Assembly: GCA_003557125.1 (NCBI GenBank)
Contig: PWPN01000368.1
Location: forward strand, 1-9,187
Direction of reading: 5' to 3'
Source: Phycisphaerae bacterium
GTDB taxonomy: Bacteria > Planctomycetota > Phycisphaerae > UBA1845 > PWPN01
Length of the DNA stretch: 9,187 nucleotides
How positions within the stretch are numbered: position 1 is the first letter of the stretch; every line of letters begins with the position of its first letter. A program made the position numbers and the translations under genes. This document shows, one piece after another, positions 1 through 5,825 of the stretch. Under the pieces are notes generated by a model. It saw only the letters and a program-made list of their open reading frames with translations, was not told the origin of the DNA and searched no databases.

Positions 1-135
1 CAGACGGAGATGGTCAAAGCGCACTGGACGCTTCGCCATTTCAACCTGGCCGACGAGGATCCGACCCTGGCCGATCTCGATCAGCGGCTGATTGCATCGG
101 CGCGCCAACAGATGGCGCTGCTGCGAAGAGGGTGA
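1..135 (+). CDS. C-terminal end of an unidentified protein (partial)
   Basis: An open frame runs from the first base to a TGA stop at 133-135 and gives the last 44 residues of a protein whose start lies outside the window. The tail holds a basic/aromatic stretch (KAHWTLRHF), an acidic stretch (LADEDPTLADLDQRL) and an Arg-rich end. It looks soluble and helical, with no membrane segment. I do not recognise a family from this fragment. It sits 106 nt upstream of the acyl carrier protein on the same strand, so it could belong to the same locus, but a GC-rich hairpin 9 nt after its stop suggests a possible break in the transcript. Confidence 0.6.
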   Translation, partial: QTEMVKAHWTLRHFNLADEDPTLADLDQRLIASARQQMALLRRG

Positions 136-144
136 AGACTGCGT

Positions 145-159
145 CCGCCGGCGCGGCGG
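145..159 (+). other. GC-rich hairpin after the partial gene
   Basis: CCGCCG at 145-150 pairs with CGGCGG at 154-159 around a 3-nt loop, starting 9 nt after the TGA of the upstream gene. No T-run follows; the next AT-rich stretch (ATAAAAACGAATAA, about 170-183) is A-rich on the + strand. It could be a weak transcript-end structure or a 5' processing point, but it is not a standard intrinsic terminator. Confidence 0.3.
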
Positions 160-241
160 GGGCAGTGGCATAAAAACGAATAACGCGACAACCCGACCGT
201 CCACAGGTGAAGGAAGGGTTCACATTGGGAGGAACGCAACG

Positions 242-628
242 ATGGCCATGAGCCGTGAGGAGATCTTTGAGAACGTTCGGGAGACGCTGGTCGACGCACT
301 GGCGGTTGAACCGGACGAGGTGACCGAGGACGCGACGCTGACAGGTGATCTCGGGGCTGAAAGCATCGACTTTCTGGACATCGTGTTCCGGCTCGAAAAG
401 AGTTTCAACATCAAGATCCCCCGCGGCGAGCTGTTCCCGGACGACCTCCTGAACAATCCGGAATACGTCGAGAACGGCAAATTCACGTCCCAGGGGCTGG
501 AGCGTATCAAGGGCGCGATGCCGCACGCGGACTTCACCGACTTCGAAAATGATCCCGACGTCAACAAGATGACGGATCTGTTCACGGTCAAGACGCTGAT
601 CAACTACATCGAAAGCAAGGTTGCCTGA
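242..628 (+). CDS. Acyl carrier protein with a long insertion
   Basis: 128-aa carrier protein that would hold growing acyl chains on a 4'-phosphopantetheine arm for the dehydratase and ketosynthases downstream. The prosthetic-group site is DLGAESIDFLD, with Ser41 (AGC at 362-364) as the attachment residue; it has Glu-Ser where most fatty-acid ACPs have Asp-Ser. Helix I (about 5-20), helix II (41-55) and the last helix (116-126) match the PP-binding fold. Typical type II ACPs are about 80 aa. The extra length lies between the IP at 59-60, after helix II, and FTVKTLINYI at 114-123, an insertion of roughly 45 residues. The start is ATG 242, with GGGAGGAA at 227-234 and a 7-nt spacer; ATG 248 is a less well-spaced alternative. 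A small hairpin (207-211 with 219-223) precedes the ribosome site. The family call is secure; the pathway is inferred from neighbours. Confidence 0.93.
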   Translation: MAMSREEIFENVRETLVDALAVEPDEVTEDATLTGDLGAESIDFLDIVFRLEKSFNIKIPRGELFPDDLLNNPEYVENGKFTSQGLERIKGAMPHADFTDFENDPDVNKMTDLFTVKTLINYIESKVA

Positions 629-651
629 CGAAACGTGGGCCGCCGCCTTGA

Positions 652-716
652 TCGCCCATGTGCCGGCGCGGTCGCGGGCGGCTTGGAGCTCGCTCGTGTA
701 GGGCGGACATGGGCGA
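652..716 (+). repeat. Perfect 10-bp inverted repeat between ACP and dehydratase genes
   Basis: TCGCCCATGT at 652-661 is the exact reverse complement of ACATGGGCGA at 707-716, separated by 45 nt of GC-rich sequence. It occupies most of the 115-nt gap and ends 27 nt before the dehydratase start. In RNA it could form a stem bringing the two ends of the spacer together. It may also be an operator-like or processing site. No T-run follows, so it does not look like a terminator. Confidence 0.5.
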
Positions 717-743
717 CCGGCACGGATCGGATGGACCTTCGAG

Positions 744-1214
744 ATGCGCTGGATCTGGATCGACAAGTTCCTGGAATTCGAATCCGGTAAGCGGGCGGTG
801 GCCATCAAGAACCTCACGCTGGCCGAGGAGCACCTCCACGATCATTTTCCGGGCTACCCCGTCATGCCGCCTTGCCTGATCATCGAAGGCATGGCCCAGA
901 CGGCGGGTATCCTCGTGGGCGAGGTTCGCGATTTCCAGGAGAAGGTGATCCTGGCCAAGGTGAAGCGCGCGACGTTCGACGGCATCGCGCGGCCGGGCCA
1001 GCAACTCCGCTATGAGGCGGACGTGGAGTCCATCACCGACCAGGGCGCGACGACGACCGGAAAGGTTCTCGTGGACGGTGAGCCGATGGGCGTCATCGAT
1101 CTGATGTTCTCGCACATCGATCACAATGTCAGCGGCTTGGATTTCCCCGAGGAAAATTTCGTGTTCACCGAGGAGTTCAAGAGCCTTCTGCGGACCTATC
1201 ACGCGGCCCGGTGA
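744..1214 (+). CDS. FabZ/FabA-like 3-hydroxyacyl-ACP dehydratase
   Basis: 156-aa single hot-dog protein of the FabZ/FabA type, which removes water from 3-hydroxyacyl-ACP to give trans-2-enoyl-ACP. The active-site block reads HDHFPGYPVMPPCLIIEGMAQ. His34 (CAT 843-845) and Glu48 (GAA 885-887) fall at the catalytic His/acid positions of the family. The usual MPGVLIIEAMAQ is altered to MPPC and EGMAQ, so residues near the active-site helix differ from canonical FabZ. After the hot-dog core ends, near ..GVIDLMFSHID.., there is an acidic/aromatic tail of about 30 residues. The start ATG 744 gives the expected N-terminus (MRWIWIDKF); no strong Shine-Dalgarno is visible, only a weak GGATGGA about 9 nt upstream. 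It probably acts with the ACP and ketosynthases either side. It has no FabA-like isomerase evidence, and the substrate is unknown. Confidence 0.88.
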   Translation: MRWIWIDKFLEFESGKRAVAIKNLTLAEEHLHDHFPGYPVMPPCLIIEGMAQTAGILVGEVRDFQEKVILAKVKRATFDGIARPGQQLRYEADVESITDQGATTTGKVLVDGEPMGVIDLMFSHIDHNVSGLDFPEENFVFTEEFKSLLRTYHAAR

Positions 1215-1240
1215 ATGGCCGACTCTCGGCAGCCGTGTGT

Positions 1241-1276
1241 GGGCTGTGGGGGGGGCATGTTGGGGGGCATGTGGGG
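1241..1276 (+). repeat. G-quadruplex-type tract with a 12-bp tandem repeat
   Basis: Four G-runs of 3 or more (1241-1243, 1248-1255, 1262-1267, 1273-1276) are separated by loops of 4, 6 and 5 nt. This fits the usual G-quadruplex pattern on the + (RNA-like) strand. The last part is a direct repeat: GGGGGGCATGT at 1250-1260 and again at 1262-1272. It lies in the 165-nt gap between the dehydratase stop and the first ketosynthase. The rest of that gap holds no gene that I can support. Confidence 0.6.
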
Positions 1277-1379
1277 AAGGATGCGGGCTCGCGATCGTTT
1301 GGCTGAACGGTACCCGCGACCCCATGGGTGAAGATGCTTCGGCACCTGCGAACGCCGCAGTCTGAGTGAGGAAGATGGC

Positions 1380-2711
1380 ATGAGTGCGCGTCGGGTTGTG
1401 GTGACGGGGGTGGGCCTGATCACGCCGATCGGGCAGAACAGCAACGACGTCTGGGAGGCGCTGCAGGCCCGTCGATGCGGTCTGAGGCGGATCACGGCGT
1501 TCGACCCGTCCCGATTTCGCTCGCAGATCGGCGGCGAAGTCGACAATCTGAAAGTCGTCAATTACGTCCCCAAGTCCTATCGCAAAAGCACCAAGGTCAT
1601 GGCGCGCGATATCGAGATCGCCGTCGCGGCTGCCTATGATGCGGTGACGGATGCCAAACTTGTCACGCGCTGCCTGATCGACCGCGGCCAGGTCGAGGGG
1701 CCGGTCAGCGTGGAGTCGACGCGTTTGAGCGTGAACATCGGCGCAGGGCTCATCTGTGCGGACCTGAACGAGCTGGCGTCGGCGCTTCAGACCGCGGCCG
1801 GTGCGAACGGCCAGTTCGATCTCCGCAAGTGGGGCGAAGAGGGCATGAATAACCTGACGCCCCTGTGGCTGCTCAAGTTCCTGCCCAACATGCTGAGCTG
1901 TCACGTGACGATCGTTCACGACGCCCAGGCGCCCTCGAACACGATCACGTGCGGCGAAGCATCGAGTCACTTGGCTGTCGGTGAAGCGTTCCGCACGATC
2001 GCACGCGGCGAGGCGGATGTCTGCCTCTGCGGCGGGGCGGAATCGAAGCTCAATCCGATGGGCCTCATGCGCCAGCAGATGCTCGGTCGAACGGCGAGCC
2101 GCAACGATGCACCCGAGGCTGCCTGTCGGCCCTTCGCGGTCGACCGGGACGGGGTCGTCATCAGCGAGGGGGGCGGGCTGCTCGTTCTCGAGGAACTCAC
2201 GCACGCCCAGGCGCGGGGAGCGCGGATCTACTGCGAGGTGACCGGCTTCGGCGCCTCGACGAATGCCAAGGACTGGCGAGCCCCGGAACCGGACGGTGCG
2301 CCGCTGGCGCTGGCGATCCGCAAAGCGCTTGCGGATGCCGGCATGACGGCGGATCAACTGGGCATGGCCGGCACGTTGGGGGTCGGGACGGTCGAGCACG
2401 ACCTTGCCGAGGCGCGGGGGCTGCGGGCGGCACTGGAGAAGGTAGCCGACCGACTGCCCGTCCAGGCGACCAAGGGCGCGTTCGGCAACAACGGCGCCGG
2501 CAGCGGAGCGATCGACCTGGGCATCGTGGCGATGTGCCTGGACCGGCAGGCGATGCCCCCGTCGCTCAACACGGAAAATACGGACCCGGCCTGCGGGCTC
2601 CGGCTCGTGCACGAGGCGACGGAGTCGGACCTGCCCGCGGCTGTCAGCGTGGCGTCGGCGATGGGCGGGGGACAGCATGCCGCCCTGATTCTCAAGCGGT
2701 GGGAGGGTTGA
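1380..2711 (+). CDS. Degenerate ketosynthase, KS-beta/chain-length-factor-like
   Basis: 443-aa thiolase-fold protein of the FabF/KAS-II family: N-terminal VVVTGVGLITPIG, central NTITCGEASSHLAVGEA, then RPFAVDRDGVVISEGGG and a C-terminal GGGQHAALILKR. Compared with FabF, the nucleophile position is still Cys191 (TGC 1950-1952). The HGTSTP motif, however, has become LGVGTV (Leu333), and the second His in TKSMTGH has become Asn370 in TKGAFGN; the Lys of that motif is kept (Lys365). Loss of both His residues predicts no normal decarboxylative condensation. Known chain-length factors pair with an active KS, though classical ones lose the Cys instead. The segment LLKFLPNMLSCHVTIVHDAQ before the Cys region resembles KS/CLF proteins. 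The start ATG 1380 has GAGGAAG at 1368-1374. The partner ketosynthase begins 2 nt after this stop, supporting a heterodimer. Catalytic status is inferred by eye. Confidence 0.87.
   Translation: MSARRVVVTGVGLITPIGQNSNDVWEALQARRCGLRRITAFDPSRFRSQIGGEVDNLKVVNYVPKSYRKSTKVMARDIEIAVAAAYDAVTDAKLVTRCLIDRGQVEGPVSVESTRLSVNIGAGLICADLNELASALQTAAGANGQFDLRKWGEEGMNNLTPLWLLKFLPNMLSCHVTIVHDAQAPSNTITCGEASSHLAVGEAFRTIARGEADVCLCGGAESKLNPMGLMRQQMLGRTASRNDAPEAACRPFAVDRDGVVISEGGGLLVLEELTHAQARGARIYCEVTGFGASTNAKDWRAPEPDGAPLALAIRKALADAGMTADQLGMAGTLGVGTVEHDLAEARGLRAALEKVADRLPVQATKGAFGNNGAGSGAIDLGIVAMCLDRQAMPPSLNTENTDPACGLRLVHEATESDLPAAVSVASAMGGGQHAALILKRWEG
2701..2707 (+). promoter_or_regulatory. Shine-Dalgarno that sets the GTG start of the active ketosynthase
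   Basis: GGGAGGG lies inside the last codons of the preceding ketosynthase gene and 6 nt before GTG 2714. It favours GTG 2714 over TTG 2708, which would touch the site directly. The layout implies translational coupling and near-equal production of the two ketosynthases. Confidence 0.7.
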
Positions 2712-2713
2712 TT

Positions 2714-4027
2714 GTGGCACCACGACGCGTGGTCATTACGGGCATGGGCTGGATCACGCCGTTGGGCGACGAGATCGAGTCGGTCTGGCAGAAGCTGCTG
2801 AAGGGCGAATGCGGCGTCGGCCCGACGACGCTGTTCGATGCTTCGACCTTCCCGACGACGTTCTCGGCCGAGGTCAAGGACTTCGACCTTCGCCGTTATC
2901 TCGGCGACGACGAGACGGACCGGCATACCGGCGCCAGTCGCAATTCCCAGTTCGCATTGGCAGCGGCCCAAAAGGCATGGAACGATGCGGGCCTGGACGG
3001 CGCGGACGGGATCGACCGTACCCGCGTCGGCATCTACCTGGGCGGCGGGGAAGGCCCGATCGACGCGATCAACTTCGCCAACGCGGCGATCCTCGGATGG
3101 GACCATGCCGGGGGCAACGGGAGCGGCGACCTCGATACGGTGCGGTGGGCCGAGGCAGCTGAGCAATGGCTCAGCGCGGTCAAGGAGTTCGAGCAGGACC
3201 CCAACATGGCTGCGGGCCATATCGCCACGTTCTTCGGGATCCAGGGGCCGGCGTTCAATACGCTGACCGCTTGTGCCGCGAGCACCCAGGCGATGGGCGA
3301 GGCGTCCAACCTGATTCGCTACGGCGACGCGGACGTCATGATCTCGGGCGGCACGCACAGCATGATCCATCCCTTCGGCGTTACGGGCTTCAATCGCCTC
3401 ACCGCGCTGTCGACCCGCAACGACGACTTCATGGCAGCCAGTCGGCCCTTCGATCAGACACGCGACGGTTTCGTGCTCGGCGAGGGGGCGGGAATTCTCA
3501 TCCTCGAAGAGTACGAACATGCCTGCCGACGCGGCGCGCGGATCCTGGCCGAGATCGTCGGCTACGGTTCGACGGCCGACGCATTCCGGATTACCGACAT
3601 TCACGATTGCGGGCGCGGGGCGACTGCGGCCATGCGGCTCGCGCTGAAAAACGCGGGCTTGACGCCGTCCGACGTCCAGTACATCTCCGCGCACGGAACG
3701 GGTACGGAAGAGAACGATAAAATCGAATCGCTGGCGATCGAGACGGTCTTCGGCGAGAACGCGTCCAAGGTCGCGGTCAGCTCGATCAAGAGCATGCTGG
3801 GCCATCTCATCGCAGCCGCCGGTGCGGTCGAGCTGATCACCTGCGTGCTGGCGATCCGGGACGGCATCCTGCCGCCGACGATCAATTACAAGAACCCCGA
3901 TCCGAGATGCAGGCTCGACTACGTGCCCAACAAGGCAAGGCCGGCCGAGGTCGTCACCTGCCTGAGCAACAGCCTCGGGTTCGGCGGGCAGAACGATTCG
4001 ATCATCGTGACGCGCGTGAAAGAGTGA
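2714..4027 (+). CDS. 3-oxoacyl-ACP synthase (FabF-like, intact catalytic triad)
   Basis: 437-aa KAS-II type condensing enzyme that extends acyl chains by decarboxylative condensation with malonyl-ACP. All catalytic motifs are present: nucleophile Cys187 in NTLTACAASTQAMGEA, His327 in SAHGTGTEENDKIE, and Lys359/His364 in SSIKSMLGHLIAAAGAVE. RPFDQTRDGFVLGEGAG and the C-terminal SLGFGGQNDSII match FabF. Relative to FabF there is extra sequence around residues 110-165, between LGGGEGPID and the AAGHIATFFG segment, which in KAS enzymes is near the dimer interface and acyl pocket. The start is GTG 2714, chosen for its Shine-Dalgarno at 2701-2707; the frame stays open further upstream, so a longer product should not be assumed. 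Only 2 nt separate it from the degenerate ketosynthase, strongly suggesting an obligate partner pair (KS-alpha role). The function is clear; substrate and product are not. Confidence 0.93.
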   Translation: MAPRRVVITGMGWITPLGDEIESVWQKLLKGECGVGPTTLFDASTFPTTFSAEVKDFDLRRYLGDDETDRHTGASRNSQFALAAAQKAWNDAGLDGADGIDRTRVGIYLGGGEGPIDAINFANAAILGWDHAGGNGSGDLDTVRWAEAAEQWLSAVKEFEQDPNMAAGHIATFFGIQGPAFNTLTACAASTQAMGEASNLIRYGDADVMISGGTHSMIHPFGVTGFNRLTALSTRNDDFMAASRPFDQTRDGFVLGEGAGILILEEYEHACRRGARILAEIVGYGSTADAFRITDIHDCGRGATAAMRLALKNAGLTPSDVQYISAHGTGTEENDKIESLAIETVFGENASKVAVSSIKSMLGHLIAAAGAVELITCVLAIRDGILPPTINYKNPDPRCRLDYVPNKARPAEVVTCLSNSLGFGGQNDSIIVTRVKE

Positions 4028-4062
4028 CAATCGACGCGCCCTTTCGGATACGCAGAACAGGT

Positions 4063-4069
4063 GAGGAGG
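4063..4069 (+). promoter_or_regulatory. Strong Shine-Dalgarno that sets a TTG start for the aldolase
   Basis: GAGGAGG is followed by a 6-nt spacer and TTG 4076. An in-frame GTG at 4061 overlaps this site and has no ribosome site of its own, so TTG 4076 is the better start. Confidence 0.75.
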
Positions 4070-4075
4070 CCGATC

Positions 4076-4723
4076 TTGAACGCACGTGAAATTCTTCATC
4101 AGGTCGAATCCACAGGCGTTGTGGCGATCATCCGGGCCTCGGGCAGCGGCGAGCTGATCGACGTGGTCGCAGCCCTTCGTGCCGGGGGCGTGACGTGCAT
4201 CGAAGTGACGATGACGACGCCCGACGCGCTCGAGGTCATCCGGCAGGCGCGCAAGGCGTGCGAACCCCCGGCAGCCATTGGCGTCGGCAGCGTGCTCGAT
4301 CCGGAGACCGCACGGGCCGCGATCCTGGCCGGCGCCCAGTTCGTCGTCTCGCCGATCACCTGTCCGGACACGATCGCACTGTGCAAGCGCTACAGCGTCC
4401 CGGTGATGCCCGGGGCGATGACGCCGACCGAGGTGGTGCGTGCGTGGCAGAACGGCGCCGACATCGTCAAGGTCTTTCCGACGAGCAGCCTGGGACCCGC
4501 GGTCATCAAGGATCTCAAGGGGCCTTTGCCGCAGATCAAGCTGCTGCCGACCGGCGGCGTCGACCTCGATACGGTCGGCGACTTCATCAAGGCCGGCGCG
4601 GTGGCGGTAGGCGTCGGCGGGGCGCTGGTCAGCGCGAAGGCATTGCGGGCACGCGACTTCGAGTCGATCCGTTCGACGGCGGCAGCCTTCCTCGAGCGGG
4701 TCAGCCAGGCACGCGGTAATTAG
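4076..4723 (+). CDS. eda: KDPG/KHG aldolase (Eda family)
   Basis: 215-aa class I aldolase that splits 2-keto-3-deoxy-6-phosphogluconate into pyruvate and glyceraldehyde-3-phosphate, and often 4-hydroxy-2-oxoglutarate into pyruvate and glyoxylate. The family pattern is complete: VVAIIRA near the N-terminus, Glu43 in IEVTMTT, GVGSVLDPETA, GAQFVVSP, VPVMPGAMTPTE, the Schiff-base Lys132 in DIVKVFP (AAG 4469-4471), and LLPTGGVDLDT for phosphate binding. Its length matches the family. TTG 4076 is preferred because GAGGAGG lies 6 nt upstream. It starts 48 nt after the ketosynthase stop and may be co-transcribed with it, but no other Entner-Doudoroff gene (edd, zwf) is in view, so a role in general sugar-acid catabolism is likelier than one in lipid synthesis. 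The last codons (SQARGN, stop) form the first unit of a tandem repeat. Confidence 0.93.
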   Translation: MNAREILHQVESTGVVAIIRASGSGELIDVVAALRAGGVTCIEVTMTTPDALEVIRQARKACEPPAAIGVGSVLDPETARAAILAGAQFVVSPITCPDTIALCKRYSVPVMPGAMTPTEVVRAWQNGADIVKVFPTSSLGPAVIKDLKGPLPQIKLLPTGGVDLDTVGDFIKAGAVAVGVGGALVSAKALRARDFESIRSTAAAFLERVSQARGN

Positions 4724-4788
4724 CAGGCACCCGGTACAGGTCCCCGGTAATCAGCTGGCACCCGGTAATGAGCCGGCACCCGGAAATT
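4703..4788 (+). repeat. Imperfect ~18-nt tandem repeat, about five units
   Basis: Five decayed copies of a unit close to AGCYGGCACCCGGTAAT plus one base: 4703-4721, 4722-4737, 4738-4752, 4753-4770 and 4771-4788. The first unit is the 3' end of the aldolase gene, including the first T of its TAG stop; the others fill the 70-nt gap to the membrane protein. The last three units have lengths divisible by three. In the frame of the downstream gene they would read QVPGN, QLAPGN, EPAPGN, and no stop precedes the GTG start. No ATG, GTG or TTG in that frame lies within the repeat, so translation of it is unproven. Confidence 0.75.
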
Positions 4789-4793
4789 CGGAC

Positions 4794-5687
4794 GTGACAC
4801 ATCCTTCCCCCCCAGCGCCGAGCCGCCGGCTCGCGCCTTTCCTGCTGGCCGGCCGATTCCTGTGGACCGCACCGTCCGAAGTACCGGGCGATGCGACAGG
4901 CAGTGCCTTGGACGAAGAGCCCTGGCACCGCGCAGCGACCTGGTTACCTGCCTGGGGATTGCTCATCGGCGGGCTCTACATGTTCGTGTTCGGCATTTCC
5001 TGGCGTGTTTTCGGAGAATACCAGGGGATCCGCTGGCTGCCCGTGACGGCTGTGGTCGCGGTGGATCTGGCGCTGTTCGGATATCGCCCGCTGGCGGGGG
5101 CGGTGCATCTGGCAGCCCATCGCGTGGCCGGGTCGGCAGGGGAAAAGGACGTGCCCGTGGCGGCCATGTTGACGGTCGTCCTCGTGGCGCTGAGTAAATT
5201 CGCTCTCCTGATCTGTCTTCCGATCGGGATCTGGCTGACCGGGCCGGGCGGTGACAGCCACGGGTGGGTCCACCAGCTCGAGCGGTTCGCGTGGCTGTTG
5301 CCGGCTCCGATTTATCGTCCCCTTCTCCTGATGCCCCTGTGGGGGCGATTCGCGATGGAACTGGTCCTGGCGTTGGGTCGATCCGCACCCGAGGCTTCGG
5401 GGCGTTTGCGACGCATCGCGTCAGGGGTCTCGCTCCCGGTCCTCTTCAGCCATTGGCTTTTCTGTGCGGTCCTGACGATTGTTTTCTGCGGCGGTGCGGG
5501 CGAGCATCTCGCCCGAGCGGTCATGACGGCTTTGGGGATTTTCGTCGTGATCTATGTGGCGGGTTATCTGATGGCCCATCGGTCCAACGGACAAAGCGAG
5601 GCGACCGTGGGGGCTGCCTGCCTGGTCGGAGAAATCGCATTTCTCTTGTTCTATATTGCGTTCGCCAGTGCTATCTATTGGTATTGA
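4794..5687 (+). CDS. Multi-pass membrane protein, likely CobS-family homologue lacking catalytic motifs
   Basis: 297-aa protein with about six or seven hydrophobic segments (near 50-72, 80-97, 121-147, 172-193, 212-233, 240-260 and 272-295), acting in the inner membrane. Its order of landmarks resembles cobalamin-5'-phosphate synthase CobS, which joins adenosylcobinamide-GDP to alpha-ribazole. WLPAWGLLIGG matches the FPLVGLLIG segment. LAGAVHL at 100-106 falls where CobS has TGGLHLDGLADTADG. The block ..VLVALSKFALL.. precedes a GRFAM segment, and VGAACLVGEIAFLL matches the LGA..EL.EIAFLL tail. The Asp residues of the DGLADTxDG motif are absent (AAHRVAGSAG instead), as is the TGD near the C-terminus (SEA), so enzyme activity is doubtful. 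The start GTG 4794 follows the repeat and has only a weak ribosome site. No cobalamin genes are nearby. The homology is by eye; a generic unknown membrane protein is the alternative. Confidence 0.78.
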   Translation: MTHPSPPAPSRRLAPFLLAGRFLWTAPSEVPGDATGSALDEEPWHRAATWLPAWGLLIGGLYMFVFGISWRVFGEYQGIRWLPVTAVVAVDLALFGYRPLAGAVHLAAHRVAGSAGEKDVPVAAMLTVVLVALSKFALLICLPIGIWLTGPGGDSHGWVHQLERFAWLLPAPIYRPLLLMPLWGRFAMELVLALGRSAPEASGRLRRIASGVSLPVLFSHWLFCAVLTIVFCGGAGEHLARAVMTALGIFVVIYVAGYLMAHRSNGQSEATVGAACLVGEIAFLLFYIAFASAIYWY

Positions 5688-5769
5688 AAGAGGTTACATC
5701 ACGAAAGGGGCTGTGGGTCGGCGCGGCGTCTTCTGGAGCGAAAGCCCACAAGTTTCCGATAAAAACAGC

Positions 5770-5793
5770 CATCGCCGCAGGATGACGGCGATG
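5770..5793 (+). other. 8-bp hairpin in the leader of the TPR protein gene
   Basis: CATCGCCG at 5770-5777 pairs perfectly with CGGCGATG at 5786-5793 around an 8-nt loop. It lies 32 nt before the ATG, in the 138-nt gap after the membrane protein gene. There is no T-run after it, so it is more likely a leader structure than a terminator. I could not match it to a known riboswitch class. Confidence 0.5.
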
Positions 5794-5801
5794 CGGACCG
5801 A

Positions 5802-5821
5802 CCCCTCGGGGCCGGAGGAGG
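5802..5821 (+). promoter_or_regulatory. Small hairpin abutting the ribosome binding site
   Basis: CCCC at 5802-5805 pairs with GGGG at 5808-5811, ending 2 nt before the Shine-Dalgarno GGAGGAGG (5814-5821), whose core is 7 nt from ATG 5826. With the hairpin just upstream, this could tune ribosome access. Confidence 0.4.
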
Positions 5822-5825
5822 CAGG

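Noticed and set aside
92..241. In-frame 50-residue upstream extension of the ACP
   Set aside because: It overlaps the preceding gene and has no ribosome site, while ATG 242 has a well-spaced GGGAGGAA and gives the normal ACP N-terminus.
600..2723. A 707-codon open frame on the minus strand
   Set aside because: It lies opposite the clear dehydratase and ketosynthase genes, is rich in Arg, Pro, His and Ala, and has no recognisable motif. Long antisense frames are common in GC-rich codon-biased DNA.
2354..4099. A 581-codon minus-strand open frame
   Set aside because: It is antisense to the two ketosynthases, whose catalytic motifs settle the coding strand; its composition is typical of a shadow frame.
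5712..5750. TGTGGG/CCCACA pairing with AAAGCC, looked at as a possible c-di-GMP riboswitch
   Set aside because: The conserved GEMM core segments and receptor loops are not present in order; the pairing is short with a long loop.
5684..5766. TTGAAA at 5684 and GATAAAAA near 5758 as promoter elements
   Set aside because: The spacing between them is far from 16-18 nt and neither has a fitting partner box.
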